Shown here piece after piece: positions 7,218 to 15,269 of a DNA stretch of 20,330 nt. Origin of the DNA: JAURDE01 sp965365285 (GTDB lineage Bacteria > Bdellovibrionota > Bacteriovoracia > Bacteriovoracales > Bacteriovoracaceae); contig CBDUBC010000046.1 in assembly GCA_965365285.1 (NCBI GenBank), positions 1 through 20,330 on the forward strand, in the 5' to 3' direction. The position numbers and the translations under genes were made by a program. Each line of letters begins with the position of its first letter. Positions within the stretch are counted from its first letter, which is position 1. The notes below the pieces were generated by a model. That model searched no databases. It was not told the origin of the DNA and was given only the letters and a program-made list of their open reading frames with translations.

Positions 7218-8797
7218 TGAAATTTATTTTCCTATTTATTTTTCTATTTTCCTGTAACCATGTATCCGATAAAATGGTTCTAAAGCCTGGAAAAAACCGG
7301 CTCTCTCTTCTTTTTTCTCATAATATTCAAGGTGAAAGCGTTCCCTGTGGATGTCGAACCCACCCTTTAGGCGGACTTCCTAATGTCTATGGTTTAAAGA
7401 GTGAAATCGAAAAGGAAGCTGAAGTTTTTTATGTCGATACCGGAGATATGCTCTTTCCAACTCCTGTTATTAGTGATGTGAAAAAACGAAGTAGTGAGCT
7501 GATTGCAAGGGATATGGTTTCGGCAATGGATTTGATGGGGCTAAACTATCGACTGCCTGGAGAACTTGATTTTTCTCTGGGTACAGATTTTTATAATGAA
7601 ATTTGGAAAGATTCTCCTGCTAGACTTTTAGTGAGTAATTCAGGAGAACTTAAAGGGCAACGGTTTGCTTATATTGAACACCTTCCCCACCGCATCTATC
7701 TTTTCTCCATCGCTAATCCCGCTCTTTTTGACCAAGCTATTTTTTCTGATCCCATAACGGCATTAGAGTCTTTATTTGATGAACTTGGACTTAATTACAC
7801 CGACCCTTTTTTAAGAATTATCGTTCTCAGTCATGGTGGAATGGAGTTTGATGAAAAGCTTGCCGACAGGTTCCCTCAAATTGATTGGATATTAGGAAGT
7901 CATGATCAGTCTTTTACCAGAGACCCATTTGTTGAAGGAAATACTAAAATTGTTCAAGTGCTCAATAAAAATCATTATGTTGGAGAAATTAGAATCGATT
8001 TTAATAAAACCAAAGGAGCTGATTCTTTTAAACTTCATGAGATTCACTCAGAACTCGAAAAGAAGGTGGAAAGCAATCCTCTGACTGCTTTTACTCTAAA
8101 GCATAAAAAAAGACTCCAAGAAATCCAAGACCAAGAACAAAAAGATATGATGGTCCAGCTGGATCAAAAAAAGATTAAAAGTTATCTAAGCTGTGTAGAA
8201 TGTCATACTCCCCAGTACAATTTTTGGAAAAATACGCCTCACTCTCTTGCCATGGGAAGTCTTATTCAAGCAGGAGAACACAAAAATCAAAATTGTATTG
8301 GCTGCCACTCACTAGGATTTCGAAAAACCAATGGCTTTAATGGATATGAAGATTTGGTAGAAATTCGAGAAAAGCCGGTAGCATTGGATATCGTTGGAGA
8401 AGAAACCAGAGATCTTCTTAAACTCAAAGAAAACTATTTTAAAGAGATGCAGGATCTCTTTAAGGAAAAAGGTAGTATTCGGGATATGAAAGAAAGTGAG
8501 CGGAGTGATCTCGCCTTTAGAGTTCATGAGCTCGATAAAAAGCATGAACTTTCAAAAAACTTTTCAGGTGTTCAATGTATGCATTGTCATAAGATGGATA
8601 GTGAACATCCCTTTCAATTTGAGGATAAAAAGAAGTCTCCAAAAGTAAGTTTGGACAGCTGTATTGCCTGTCATACAAAAGATATGGCACCTGAATGGTA
8701 TTCTCGAGACGAAAGAGGGCTTCCTAGCGAGCTTGATAAGGAAAAAGCTAAGGAGATCATGCATAAGGTGTCTTGTCCAAGCTACACATCGCACTAA
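7217..8797 (+). CDS. Lipoprotein with metallophosphoesterase-like domain fused to tetrahaem cytochrome c region
   Basis: A 526-residue lipoprotein (lipobox LFSC, Cys13). Residues about 28-265 resemble the UshA/5'-nucleotidase metallophosphatase fold in the subfamily with the signature PCGC..HPLGGLPN, then YVDTGDMLF, PGELDFSLG, LSHGGMEFDEKLA and ILGSHDQSF. Several canonical metal ligands are altered (no obvious N-terminal D-x-H and no GNHE), so phosphatase activity is uncertain. After a linker, four CxxCH haem motifs follow at residues 326-330, 360-364, 454-458 and 482-486, with long spacing between the second and third. The protein would carry four c-type haems in the periplasm, anchored to a membrane. 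It is last in the pal operon, with TAATG coupling, which is an odd partner for Tol-Pal-type lipoproteins. No frameshift is evident at the C-terminus (VSCPSYTSH). Confidence 0.87.
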   Translation: MKFIFLFIFLFSCNHVSDKMVLKPGKNRLSLLFSHNIQGESVPCGCRTHPLGGLPNVYGLKSEIEKEAEVFYVDTGDMLFPTPVISDVKKRSSELIARDMVSAMDLMGLNYRLPGELDFSLGTDFYNEIWKDSPARLLVSNSGELKGQRFAYIEHLPHRIYLFSIANPALFDQAIFSDPITALESLFDELGLNYTDPFLRIIVLSHGGMEFDEKLADRFPQIDWILGSHDQSFTRDPFVEGNTKIVQVLNKNHYVGEIRIDFNKTKGADSFKLHEIHSELEKKVESNPLTAFTLKHKKRLQEIQDQEQKDMMVQLDQKKIKSYLSCVECHTPQYNFWKNTPHSLAMGSLIQAGEHKNQNCIGCHSLGFRKTNGFNGYEDLVEIREKPVALDIVGEETRDLLKLKENYFKEMQDLFKEKGSIRDMKESERSDLAFRVHELDKKHELSKNFSGVQCMHCHKMDSEHPFQFEDKKKSPKVSLDSCIACHTKDMAPEWYSRDERGLPSELDKEKAKEIMHKVSCPSYTSH

Positions 8798-8851
8798 AGT
8801 AAATATTTCCCTCACCTTTTCGATAAAGTTTTTCTTGTGTAAAAAACCTCT

Positions 8852-9949
8852 ATGAAAATACTTTGCCTAGGAATAGAGACAAGTTGTGACGACACTTCCT
8901 TATGCCTTTTAGAGCATGAGATGGGCAAAAGCACCATTCTTTCCTTTAAAACCTTTAGTCAGGAAACTATTCTTCGAGAATGGGGTGGCGTGGTTCCTGA
9001 AATTGCCTCTAGAAACCACCTCGATAAGCTTCTTCCTCTAGTGAAGCAGGTTTTTGAGGATTCAGGTAAAAATATCCAAGATATTAATATTATTAGTGTT
9101 ACTACCCATCCTGGGCTCCTAGGACCACTTCTAACAGGTCTAAATATGGCCAAAACACTCGCTCTATTCACCAAAGCTAGTATAGTTCCCGCTAATCACC
9201 TGATGGCCCATTTAGAAGCAATTGGGCTGAGTGAGGGAAGAAATGAGTATCCCTATCTTGGGGTTTTGGTAAGTGGAGGACATAGCCTCTTTGCTAAGAT
9301 CAGTGGACCACTTGATATGGAGGTTCTTGGAACCACTCTGGATGATGCTGCTGGAGAAGCCTTTGATAAGGGCGGAAAAATGATGGGCCTAGGATATCCC
9401 GCTGGACGAATCATAGACCTTTTGGCCGGATTCGGAAATCATAAGGCAATAGATTTCCCTATAGGTCTAAGAGACAAAAGAACCGCCAATTTAAGCTATT
9501 CTGGGGTGAAGACTCAACTCCGAAATTATCTGGAAAAGAACCCTGAACTGATTCTGACTCCCGCTCAAAGAGATCTCATCCTCAATGATCCTAGCAAGGC
9601 CTCTCAGGACTTCAAAGACCTCTGTGCAAGCTATCAGCATGCCATAATAAAGGCCCTTGTTCTTAAGCTTAAGATGGCCTTTGAACTCAATGAACTTGGG
9701 GAGCTTCCCATCGTTGTTGGAGGTGGAGTTGCCTCTAATCGATACCTTCGAATTCAACTGAAAAAGAATTTTAAAAATGTAAACTTTGTCGAACCAAAGT
9801 TTTGTACAGATAACGGTGCGATGATCGCTCATTACGGCTGTCTTCTAAAGGATCTCGCAATTCCTTTCCCAAAATGTTTAAGCTTAGATGCCAAAGATCG
9901 AATTATTTCTAAAAAAGGGGAAAAGGAGCATCAAGTTGTCCTCAACTAA
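8852..9949 (+). CDS. tsaD: tRNA N6-adenosine threonylcarbamoyltransferase TsaD
   Basis: A 365-residue protein of the Kae1/TsaD/Qri7 family. It transfers the threonylcarbamoyl group from the TsaC product to A37 of ANN-decoding tRNAs, working with TsaB and TsaE. N-terminal GIETSCDDTS (7-16), the metal-binding pair His116 and His120 in NHLMAH, VSGGHS (140-145), LDDAAGEAFDKGGK and the C-terminal CTDNGAMIA block all match the family; the length is typical. The gene lies 54 bases after the cytochrome gene with no strong Shine-Dalgarno in front of ATG. The end of the gene overlaps rsmA by 14 bases. Confidence 0.97.
   Translation: MKILCLGIETSCDDTSLCLLEHEMGKSTILSFKTFSQETILREWGGVVPEIASRNHLDKLLPLVKQVFEDSGKNIQDINIISVTTHPGLLGPLLTGLNMAKTLALFTKASIVPANHLMAHLEAIGLSEGRNEYPYLGVLVSGGHSLFAKISGPLDMEVLGTTLDDAAGEAFDKGGKMMGLGYPAGRIIDLLAGFGNHKAIDFPIGLRDKRTANLSYSGVKTQLRNYLEKNPELILTPAQRDLILNDPSKASQDFKDLCASYQHAIIKALVLKLKMAFELNELGELPIVVGGGVASNRYLRIQLKKNFKNVNFVEPKFCTDNGAMIAHYGCLLKDLAIPFPKCLSLDAKDRIISKKGEKEHQVVLN
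9923..9928 (+). promoter_or_regulatory. Ribosome binding site deciding the rsmA start
   Basis: AAGGAG lies 7 bases before TTG at 9936, inside the end of tsaD. It favours the TTG start over an upstream ATG at 9888, whose extra 16 residues (MPKIELFLKKGKRSIK) are not typical of the family. Confidence 0.75.
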
Positions 9950-10721
9950 ACTTCCTTTTGCCGATAAAAATCTTGGTCAGCACTTTCTCAGAGATCAAAA
10001 ATATATTCGCGCTATCACCGATGATTTTAAAGATGAAAAAGCTCTTATTGTAGAAGTAGGACCAGGTCCTGCCATTCTTACTCCCTATTTGGCGGCCCAT
10101 GAAAAAGAACTTTTTGTCGTTGAAAAAGATCAGCGTTTTTATGACCTCTTAAAAGAGCATGTGAAAGAAAGTCATATTGTTCTTGGGGATGCTCTTGAAC
10201 AAGAATTTGATTTTGGTGATTCGATATGGCTAGTCTCTAATCTTCCTTATAATGTCAGCGTCCCACTGATTATTAAATTTATTCAAAAGAAAAATATTCA
10301 ATGGATGACTCTTATGGTTCAAAAAGAAGTGGGGCATCGAATGATTGCACCCGCCTCTAGTAAAGGGAATGATCGAGGGTCTCTGATGTGCCTCATACAA
10401 AATTATTTCGAAATCAGACTTCTTTGCAATGTTCCTCCGGGTGCCTTTGTTCCACCTCCCAAAGTCGATTCTGTTGTTCTTAGCTTTAAAAGGCGTGAGA
10501 ATCCGCGAATTCTTCTTTCAGATTTTAAAAAGTTTGAAGAGTTTTGTAGAATTCTATTTAGCAATCGCAGAAAACAGGTTGGAAAAGTCCTTAAATCAAA
10601 GTATGAAAAGGAGAGGATTGAGAGAGCATTTCAGGCATTAGACCTCGAGATGACTCGCAGGGCTGAAACCTTCACTCAAGAAGAAGTCAGCTCTCTCTAC
10701 GAAGAATTTCATGGGAATTAA
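9936..10721 (+). CDS. rsmA: 16S rRNA (adenine1518-N6/adenine1519-N6)-dimethyltransferase RsmA/KsgA
   Basis: A 261-residue enzyme when started at TTG 9936. It dimethylates two adjacent adenines in the 3'-terminal loop of 16S rRNA, a late 30S maturation step. Visible signatures are NLGQHFLRD near the N-terminus, the SAM-binding VEVGPGPAILT, the catalytic NLPYNVS and VPPPKVDSVV, as expected. An ATG at 9888 would add 16 basic residues lying over tsaD; the AAGGAG box at 9923-9928 argues for TTG. The reading frame overlaps tsaD at its start and smpB by 11 bases at its end, so the three are probably one transcript. Confidence 0.95.
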   Translation: MSSTKLPFADKNLGQHFLRDQKYIRAITDDFKDEKALIVEVGPGPAILTPYLAAHEKELFVVEKDQRFYDLLKEHVKESHIVLGDALEQEFDFGDSIWLVSNLPYNVSVPLIIKFIQKKNIQWMTLMVQKEVGHRMIAPASSKGNDRGSLMCLIQNYFEIRLLCNVPPGAFVPPPKVDSVVLSFKRRENPRILLSDFKKFEEFCRILFSNRRKQVGKVLKSKYEKERIERAFQALDLEMTRRAETFTQEEVSSLYEEFHGN

Positions 10722-11160
10722 AATCATCGCCAACAATAAAAGAGCACGCTACGACTACTTCCTAGAAGAGATGTTTGAAGCTGGTCTGGTTCTTAGAGGG
10801 ACCGAAATCAAAAGTCTACGAAATGGAAAAGTGACTCTAAGTGAAGCCTATGTTGCCATTGATAAAGATGGTGAAGTCTGGATTCACGGAATGAAAATCC
10901 CCCAATATGAGTTTGGAAACATCAACAACCACCAAGAAGACCGAAAAAGAAAGCTTTTGCTTCATCAACAAGAAATCACCAATATTGCCCATAAAATGGC
11001 AACCAAGGGTCTCACTCTCGTTCCTACTAAACTCTATTTTAAAAACTCACTAGTCAAAATTGAGATCGCTCTTGCTAAGGGTAAAAAGAAGTACGACAAA
11101 CGAGAAGATCAGGCCAAAAAAGATGTGGAAAGAAAACTCAGACGAGGTGACTTCTCTTAA
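10711..11160 (+). CDS. smpB: SsrA-binding protein SmpB
   Basis: A 149-residue protein that binds the tRNA-like domain of tmRNA and carries it into stalled ribosomes. Clear SmpB phrases are NKRARYDYFLEE, GLVLRGTEIKSLR, NGKVTLSEAY, HRK-like EDRKRKLLLH, GLTLVPTKLYFKN, and KLYFKNSLVKIEIALAKGKKKYDKR with the basic C-terminal tail (KKDVERKLRRGDFS) that enters the mRNA channel. Its partner RNA ssrA is at 548-920, about 10 kb away on the other strand. The ATG lies inside the last codons of rsmA, and the only Shine-Dalgarno-like stretch is weak, so coupling to rsmA is likely. Confidence 0.97.
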   Translation: MGIKIIANNKRARYDYFLEEMFEAGLVLRGTEIKSLRNGKVTLSEAYVAIDKDGEVWIHGMKIPQYEFGNINNHQEDRKRKLLLHQQEITNIAHKMATKGLTLVPTKLYFKNSLVKIEIALAKGKKKYDKREDQAKKDVERKLRRGDFS

Positions 11161-11180
11161 TTTAAAAGAATCATGAGTTT

Positions 11181-11603
11181 ATGAAAAAGCAACAAATCAA
11201 AGACTTAGTTTTAATGCCTCTTGCCGATCTTCTTGTCCTTTACTACCTCTGGATTACCTTCTCCAATAAGACTCTTTTGGAAAAAGTCGCAAAATTAACT
11301 GCCTCATTTCATGGTCTTCAAGAACTTGACCCTTATTACCTTCAGCAACTGGTAGAAGTATCTCTTCAAGGTTTGAAGCTATTTTTAGTACTTATGGCAC
11401 TCTATCATCTATTTATTTATATTTCTCATTACTATAAGAAGGAATACGCTAAGCTTTATCTCTTTATTTATAGCGTGTTTGCCATATTTGGATTTTTTAT
11501 GGGTGGAGTCTCAAGTTTAGTCTCTGGTGCATGGATTTGGGGTTTAATCTTTATAGCTTTAAGTATTTTTTACATTACCCAAATTAAAGGGCTCAAATCA
11601 TGA
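11181..11603 (+). CDS. Small integral membrane protein of unknown function
   Basis: A 140-residue hydrophobic protein with about four membrane segments: residues about 8-27 (LVLMPLADLLVLYYLWITF), about 65-84 (LKLFLVLMALYHLFIYI), about 91-110 (LYLFIYSVFAIFGFFMGG) and about 115-134 (AWIWGLIFIALSIFYIT). I do not recognise a family. It lies 20 bases after smpB, and its stop overlaps the next gene by four bases (ATGA at 11600-11603), so the two are coupled. The Shine-Dalgarno is weak. Confidence 0.7.
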   Translation: MKKQQIKDLVLMPLADLLVLYYLWITFSNKTLLEKVAKLTASFHGLQELDPYYLQQLVEVSLQGLKLFLVLMALYHLFIYISHYYKKEYAKLYLFIYSVFAIFGFFMGGVSSLVSGAWIWGLIFIALSIFYITQIKGLKS

Positions 11604-12163
11604 AGTTCATTATCCTTTTCCTTATCTCATTAAGCTTACAGGCAAAAATTTATAATCTTAATACTCCAACGGCTGAAGTACAGATTCTTTTAGAGTCAGA
11701 ACAAAAGGCATTAAAGCTTCATCGAAATAACAAATATAATTGTTTTGCTCTGGCCTCGGGTACCGGAAGGCATACACCCGGAGATGCGAAGAAAGGTCCA
11801 CTTTCTGTTGGAAAAACAGTTTCTGTTAAGGCCATTAAGGAGGCCATGAAACAAGAAAAGGCTATTCCACTTGGACTTGATTATAGAAAGAGTGATCCAA
11901 CTAAAAGCCCTTTCTTTGATTCCAATCAAAGCTATTATCTTTTAGCATCTTTTTTTATGACTGATGAGTATCACTTTGTTAGACTTTTTGAAGAAGGATG
12001 GTGGAGTAAGCCCAGTAAAGTTGGAATGGGAATGAAGCTCACCAAATTCAGACTTCCAACGAGGGCGACTTATGCTGTTATTAACAAGTCACCTCGAGGG
12101 AGAAAATATCTTCCTGTAGGGTATTATTTATTTCCTGTCTCTAAGAGAACTCTGGGAGAATAA
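11600..12163 (+). CDS. Secreted protein of unknown function
   Basis: A 187-residue protein with a signal peptide (MKFIILFLISLSLQAK). The mature part contains NKYNCFALASGTGRHTPGDAKKGPLSVG, one Cys, and aromatic-rich strands near the end (YLLASFFMTDEYHFVRLFEEGWW, YLPVGYYLFPVS). No family is recognised. Two-gene coupling with the membrane protein upstream (ATGA) suggests a shared role. Its last 23 bases overlap the end of the convergent gene at 12141. Confidence 0.65.
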   Translation: MKFIILFLISLSLQAKIYNLNTPTAEVQILLESEQKALKLHRNNKYNCFALASGTGRHTPGDAKKGPLSVGKTVSVKAIKEAMKQEKAIPLGLDYRKSDPTKSPFFDSNQSYYLLASFFMTDEYHFVRLFEEGWWSKPSKVGMGMKLTKFRLPTRATYAVINKSPRGRKYLPVGYYLFPVSKRTLGE

Positions 12164-13091
12164 AAGGGCCTTCTTTAATCTCTGCCCAATCAGGGACTTT
12201 GCGGATCTTATTGAGTTGAATATTTCGACCACTTAAGGCCAAAATAAATGAATCATAGGCCCTTGGGTTTTTGATGAGAATCTCGAGATCATGATCGTAG
12301 ATAAAAAGATTAAGGGCCGATTCAATATCTTTTAAAATATTTAATTTGGCACTCGCCATAAGTTCAAAATCACCTAGATTTTTAATATCATTTATTTTAA
12401 TAATCCCTGCTTTCATAAGCTCAATAAGCGTTAAATTAACATTACTTTCAAATAGGTTTAAAGAGTTCGGAAAATGTCTTCTCAAATAACTAAAGCGAGA
12501 AAGAATCATAAGAGACGTCGTCCCAAAAGAATCATAGGATTGATTAAAGTATTCGAGGAGATGATCATAATAATTTCGCCAAATCCAAAAATCAATTCCT
12601 CTATTCCAGTAAGGAAGAAAACCTTTCTTAAGCTTTCTTTTAAAAGCACGTGAGAGCATATGCTCATCATTCACTTCATGAATAACTTTTCGTCCGGGAT
12701 TAAACTCAATTTTTTTGAGTCGCTCTTTTTCATAACGTTTAGGATTATCCTCTCGAATCGATTCATCTTGAAAAAGAAGCTCTTCCATAGACTCTCGAAT
12801 TTCTTTAACTTCATCGACAGGGCAAACCGTCGCCCCAGGACAATCCAAAAGACAACTTTGGCAGTATGGAGTGGAAAGAGGAAAATCAACAACGAGATCA
12901 GAAAGTTGATATTTAGAAATCCAACCTCTTATGGCCGCATCTCCATCATTAGTTTGTTCATCCTTTACTTGGAGAAGAGATCTTAAAAACCATCTTTTTT
13001 TTTCTGGATAAAACTCAAGAAGGCAAAAAAAGAAATTATCTCTTTTTCCACCTTTCATACTCATGCCAGCGATGTTTTTTACTTCTGTCAA
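12141..13091 (-). CDS. DUF429-like (predicted RNase H-fold) protein with a cysteine cluster
   Basis: A 316-residue protein. The N-terminal NIAGMSMKGGKRDNFFFCLLEF looks like the first beta-hairpin of an RNase H-like fold. LSDLVVDFPLSTPYCQSC is of the 'hhhhDhPLs.P' type seen in DUF429 proteins. A cluster Cys77-x2-Cys80-x3-Cys84-x5-Cys90 follows and could bind zinc or an Fe-S centre. The second half is helical and without a recognised motif. The start is TTG at 13091, overlapping the GHMP kinase stop (TTGA). An ATG nine codons in would remove part of the first strand. DUF429 membership is an inference from pattern, not certain. It is last in the long minus-strand operon, and its end overlaps the convergent gene by 23 bases. 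Confidence 0.6.
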   Translation of the reverse strand: MTEVKNIAGMSMKGGKRDNFFFCLLEFYPEKKRWFLRSLLQVKDEQTNDGDAAIRGWISKYQLSDLVVDFPLSTPYCQSCLLDCPGATVCPVDEVKEIRESMEELLFQDESIREDNPKRYEKERLKKIEFNPGRKVIHEVNDEHMLSRAFKRKLKKGFLPYWNRGIDFWIWRNYYDHLLEYFNQSYDSFGTTSLMILSRFSYLRRHFPNSLNLFESNVNLTLIELMKAGIIKINDIKNLGDFELMASAKLNILKDIESALNLFIYDHDLEILIKNPRAYDSFILALSGRNIQLNKIRKVPDWAEIKEGPFILPEFS

Positions 13092-14104
13092 AAAAGATTT
13101 CTCTCTACTCTAAATTCTAGTTCTCTAAATCCATCCTCTGATTTTGCGAGAAGGGACTTTAAAAGATCCCGATCATTGGGTTGATGAAGAAGAATAAAAC
13201 AACCTCCGCCACCTGCCCCACAAACTTTCATGCCAAGATGAGGAATATGCTTTCGAAGAGCCAGAAAGAAATCATCAATTTCTTCTGTTACGATATTTGG
13301 AAAAAGCTTTTTTCGTTCTTCTCCCTCTAAACTTATCAGATGATTTAGTTTAGAGAAGTTTTTGGCCCTGATAACGTTATAGGCTTCATGAGAAAGCTCG
13401 GCAATTTTAGCAAGTCCCTCACGAATTGATTTTTTCTTATCAAAAAACTCTTTATAGACTTCCCAATTATTTATTCCACTAAATCGAGTCTTTCCTGAAT
13501 ACATCAGCGTCATATGCTCTTCGATATATTTTTTTAATTCAGGCGAATAGAGCTGTTCGACCTCAATTTTTCCTACTCCTGGATGAAGAGCAAGAACTCC
13601 TCCCTTCGCTGCGGGATAATAGTCTTGATAGCCTGTCATTCCTGAATCAAGTACGGCCGCTTCAATATCTTTAACAACCTCAATAGAGTGATCATCATCA
13701 CAAAAAGAATGAGTAAACTCACAAAGAGCTCTAAATAAAGTAAGACCCATGGTGCTTGAGCCACCAAGTCCCGCGCCTGGAGGAGATCCAGATGAGAGAG
13801 TAATTTTTAAACCGCGAGTATGGTTAAAGTAACCAATAATTCGAGCAAGAAAAAGAAAGTTTCCAAAATGATCTGAAAAATAGTTCTCATCGTTAAATTC
13901 GGAAAAGGTATATTTTTTTTGAACTTCAAAATCCGTTGAAAAAATCTCTACTCCGTCGAAATCAATTTCCTCAATTTGAACTTTGGCCACAATACTCGTA
14001 GCAAAATTAATTGTTACTGCATTTCTAAGAATCAGATTAATTGGATGAATATCAAGCGTTCCTCCGATAAGGTCAATCCTTACACTTCCTGTTTTTTCAA
14101 TCAT
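13088..14104 (-). CDS. GHMP-family sugar kinase (HddA-like)
   Basis: A 338-residue kinase with the three GHMP motifs: an N-terminal SVRIDLIGGTLDIHP (motif 1), the ATP loop PPGAGLGGSSTMG (motif 2), and KVCGAGGGGCFILL near the C-terminus (motif 3). The wording RIDLIGGTLDI and PGAGLGGSS is closest in my memory to D-glycero-alpha-D-manno-heptose-7-phosphate kinases and related sugar 1-kinases; the sugar cannot be read from the sequence. An upstream ATG at 14167 would add 21 residues overlapping hpt. ATG at 14104 is preferred because GGAG (14114-14117) is 9 bases before it and the protein then begins MIEKTGSVRIDL. It overlaps hpt by 8 bases. It may phosphorylate a sugar for envelope glycan synthesis. 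Confidence 0.88.
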   Translation of the reverse strand: MIEKTGSVRIDLIGGTLDIHPINLILRNAVTINFATSIVAKVQIEEIDFDGVEIFSTDFEVQKKYTFSEFNDENYFSDHFGNFLFLARIIGYFNHTRGLKITLSSGSPPGAGLGGSSTMGLTLFRALCEFTHSFCDDDHSIEVVKDIEAAVLDSGMTGYQDYYPAAKGGVLALHPGVGKIEVEQLYSPELKKYIEEHMTLMYSGKTRFSGINNWEVYKEFFDKKKSIREGLAKIAELSHEAYNVIRAKNFSKLNHLISLEGEERKKLFPNIVTEEIDDFFLALRKHIPHLGMKVCGAGGGGCFILLHQPNDRDLLKSLLAKSEDGFRELEFRVERNLF

Positions 14105-14612
14105 CTTTATAAACTCCGATATACGGTAATCCTCTATAGGCACCGGCCATATCCATGCCATAGCCAATCACAAAAAGATCCTCAATTTCAAAACCTTGAT
14201 AATGGATGGGAACCTCCACCTCTCTGCGAGAAGGTTTAGATAATAAGGAAGCAACTCTAACAGATTTAGCATTAAGATTCGTAAAATGTTTTACAAGAAA
14301 ATCAATGGTATTGCCTGTATCAACAATATCCTCAATAAGAATGATGTCTTTGTTTTCTACAGGCTTTTTAGGCTTATGTTCTATACTGACCTTACCGGAT
14401 GAGACAGTATCATCGCCATAACTTGATACGGAAATGAAGTCGATAGTGTGAGCAAGACTAATTTGTCGAACAAGGTCCGCACAAAAAAGAAAAGCTCCAT
14501 TTAAAACACCGAGGATCATAAGATCTTTATCTCTATAATCTTCGTTGATTTGTGCTCCTAGTTCCTGAACTCTTTGACTAATACTTTCTGCTGAAATGAG
14601 CTCTTCAATCAT
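14097..14612 (-). CDS. hpt: Hypoxanthine(-guanine) phosphoribosyltransferase
   Basis: A 171-residue purine-salvage enzyme making IMP/GMP from hypoxanthine or guanine and PRPP. The PRPP-binding loop DIILIEDIVDTGNT and the flanking PVENKDIILIED, SSYGDDTVSSG and DLFVIGYGMDMAG blocks are standard for Hpt. Length is normal. A strong GGGGGAGA box precedes ATG at 14612. It follows tdk by 38 bases and overlaps the GHMP kinase start by 8 bases. Confidence 0.95.
   Translation of the reverse strand: MIEELISAESISQRVQELGAQINEDYRDKDLMILGVLNGAFLFCADLVRQISLAHTIDFISVSSYGDDTVSSGKVSIEHKPKKPVENKDIILIEDIVDTGNTIDFLVKHFTNLNAKSVRVASLLSKPSRREVEVPIHYQGFEIEDLFVIGYGMDMAGAYRGLPYIGVYKDD
14114..14117 (-). promoter_or_regulatory. 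Ribosome binding site deciding the GHMP kinase start
   Basis: GGAG on the minus strand is 9 bases upstream of ATG 14104 and lies within the last codons of hpt. No comparable box precedes the alternative ATG at 14167. Confidence 0.65.
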
Positions 14613-14635
14613 GATGACTCTCCCCCATTTAGCAT

Positions 14636-14664
14636 ATCATAGGAAAGAGATTAGTTCTCCTCAA
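14636..14664 (-). promoter_or_regulatory. Possible internal promoter for hpt
   Basis: On the minus strand TTGAGG (14664-14659, at the end of tdk) and TATGAT (14641-14636) are separated by 17 bases. Transcription would start near 14629, just ahead of the hpt ribosome binding site. This is the largest gap (38 bases) in the otherwise tightly packed minus-strand run. Confidence 0.4.
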
Positions 14665-15259
14665 AAAGACTAAGAGAATCTTGAAGTTCTACAGGTATTT
14701 TTCTTCCTTGATAATGCTTTCGGCAACGAGCTTCATAAAGATCAAACTCTCCGACAAGGACTCGTTGTTGATTACTGGTATTCACTCTAAGACTTTTTGT
14801 GGCTGGACCACCACAAATGGTACAAACCGCAAATAGTTTATCGACCTTATCAGCTACAGCAAGTAACTCTGGCATCGGTCCAAAGGGTGTACCAAGATGA
14901 TCTTGATCGAGACCCGCACAAATTACTCGAATTCCTTTATCTGCAAGAATACTCACCACATCGACAACATCTTCATCAAAGAATTGAATCTCATCAATCG
15001 CAACAACTCTTATACCTGGTTGAATGCGATCAATAATTTGAACACTTCGACTAATGACAACTGCAGAGTAACTATGTCCTACATGACTACAGACTTCCTC
15101 TTCTTTGTAGCGATTATCAATAGCAGGTTTAAATACCATCACTTTTTGTTTAGCGATCTCAGAACGACGAATTCTTCTAAGAAGCTCCTCCGTTTTTCCT
15201 GAGAACATAGGGCCACAAATAACTTCAACAATACCACTGGTTAAATCTGAATCAAGCAT
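14651..15259 (-). CDS. tdk: Thymidine kinase (type II)
   Basis: A 202-residue salvage kinase converting thymidine to dTMP. P-loop GPMFSGKT (residues 16-23) follows GIVEVIC. Walker-B-like VVAIDEIQFF, GLDQDHLGTPF and the zinc site CTICGG paired with CRKH downstream are all typical of bacterial TK. An in-frame TTG at 15301 would add MLFSFPFSSIRLLP and overlap the preceding gene by 32 bases. ATG at 15259 is preferred because the protein then begins MLDSDLTSGIVEV, although its Shine-Dalgarno (TTAGG) is weak. It pairs with hpt as nucleotide salvage. Confidence 0.94.
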   Translation of the reverse strand: MLDSDLTSGIVEVICGPMFSGKTEELLRRIRRSEIAKQKVMVFKPAIDNRYKEEEVCSHVGHSYSAVVISRSVQIIDRIQPGIRVVAIDEIQFFDEDVVDVVSILADKGIRVICAGLDQDHLGTPFGPMPELLAVADKVDKLFAVCTICGGPATKSLRVNTSNQQRVLVGEFDLYEARCRKHYQGRKIPVELQDSLSLFEEN

Positions 15260-15269
15260 GGGTAATAGC

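Noticed and set aside
8664..8855. Alternative-frame ORF near the end of the cytochrome gene
   Set aside because: The CxxCH motifs keep the main frame intact up to the stop, so there is no sign of a frameshift joining the two frames.
9888..9935. Upstream ATG start for rsmA adding 16 residues
   Set aside because: The added residues overlap tsaD further and do not look like the family N-terminus; TTG 9936 has a good AAGGAG at the right spacing.
12141..12175. Palindrome AAGGGCCTT near the convergent gene ends, as a possible terminator
   Set aside because: The palindrome has no loop and no adjoining T-run, so it does not form a terminator hairpin.
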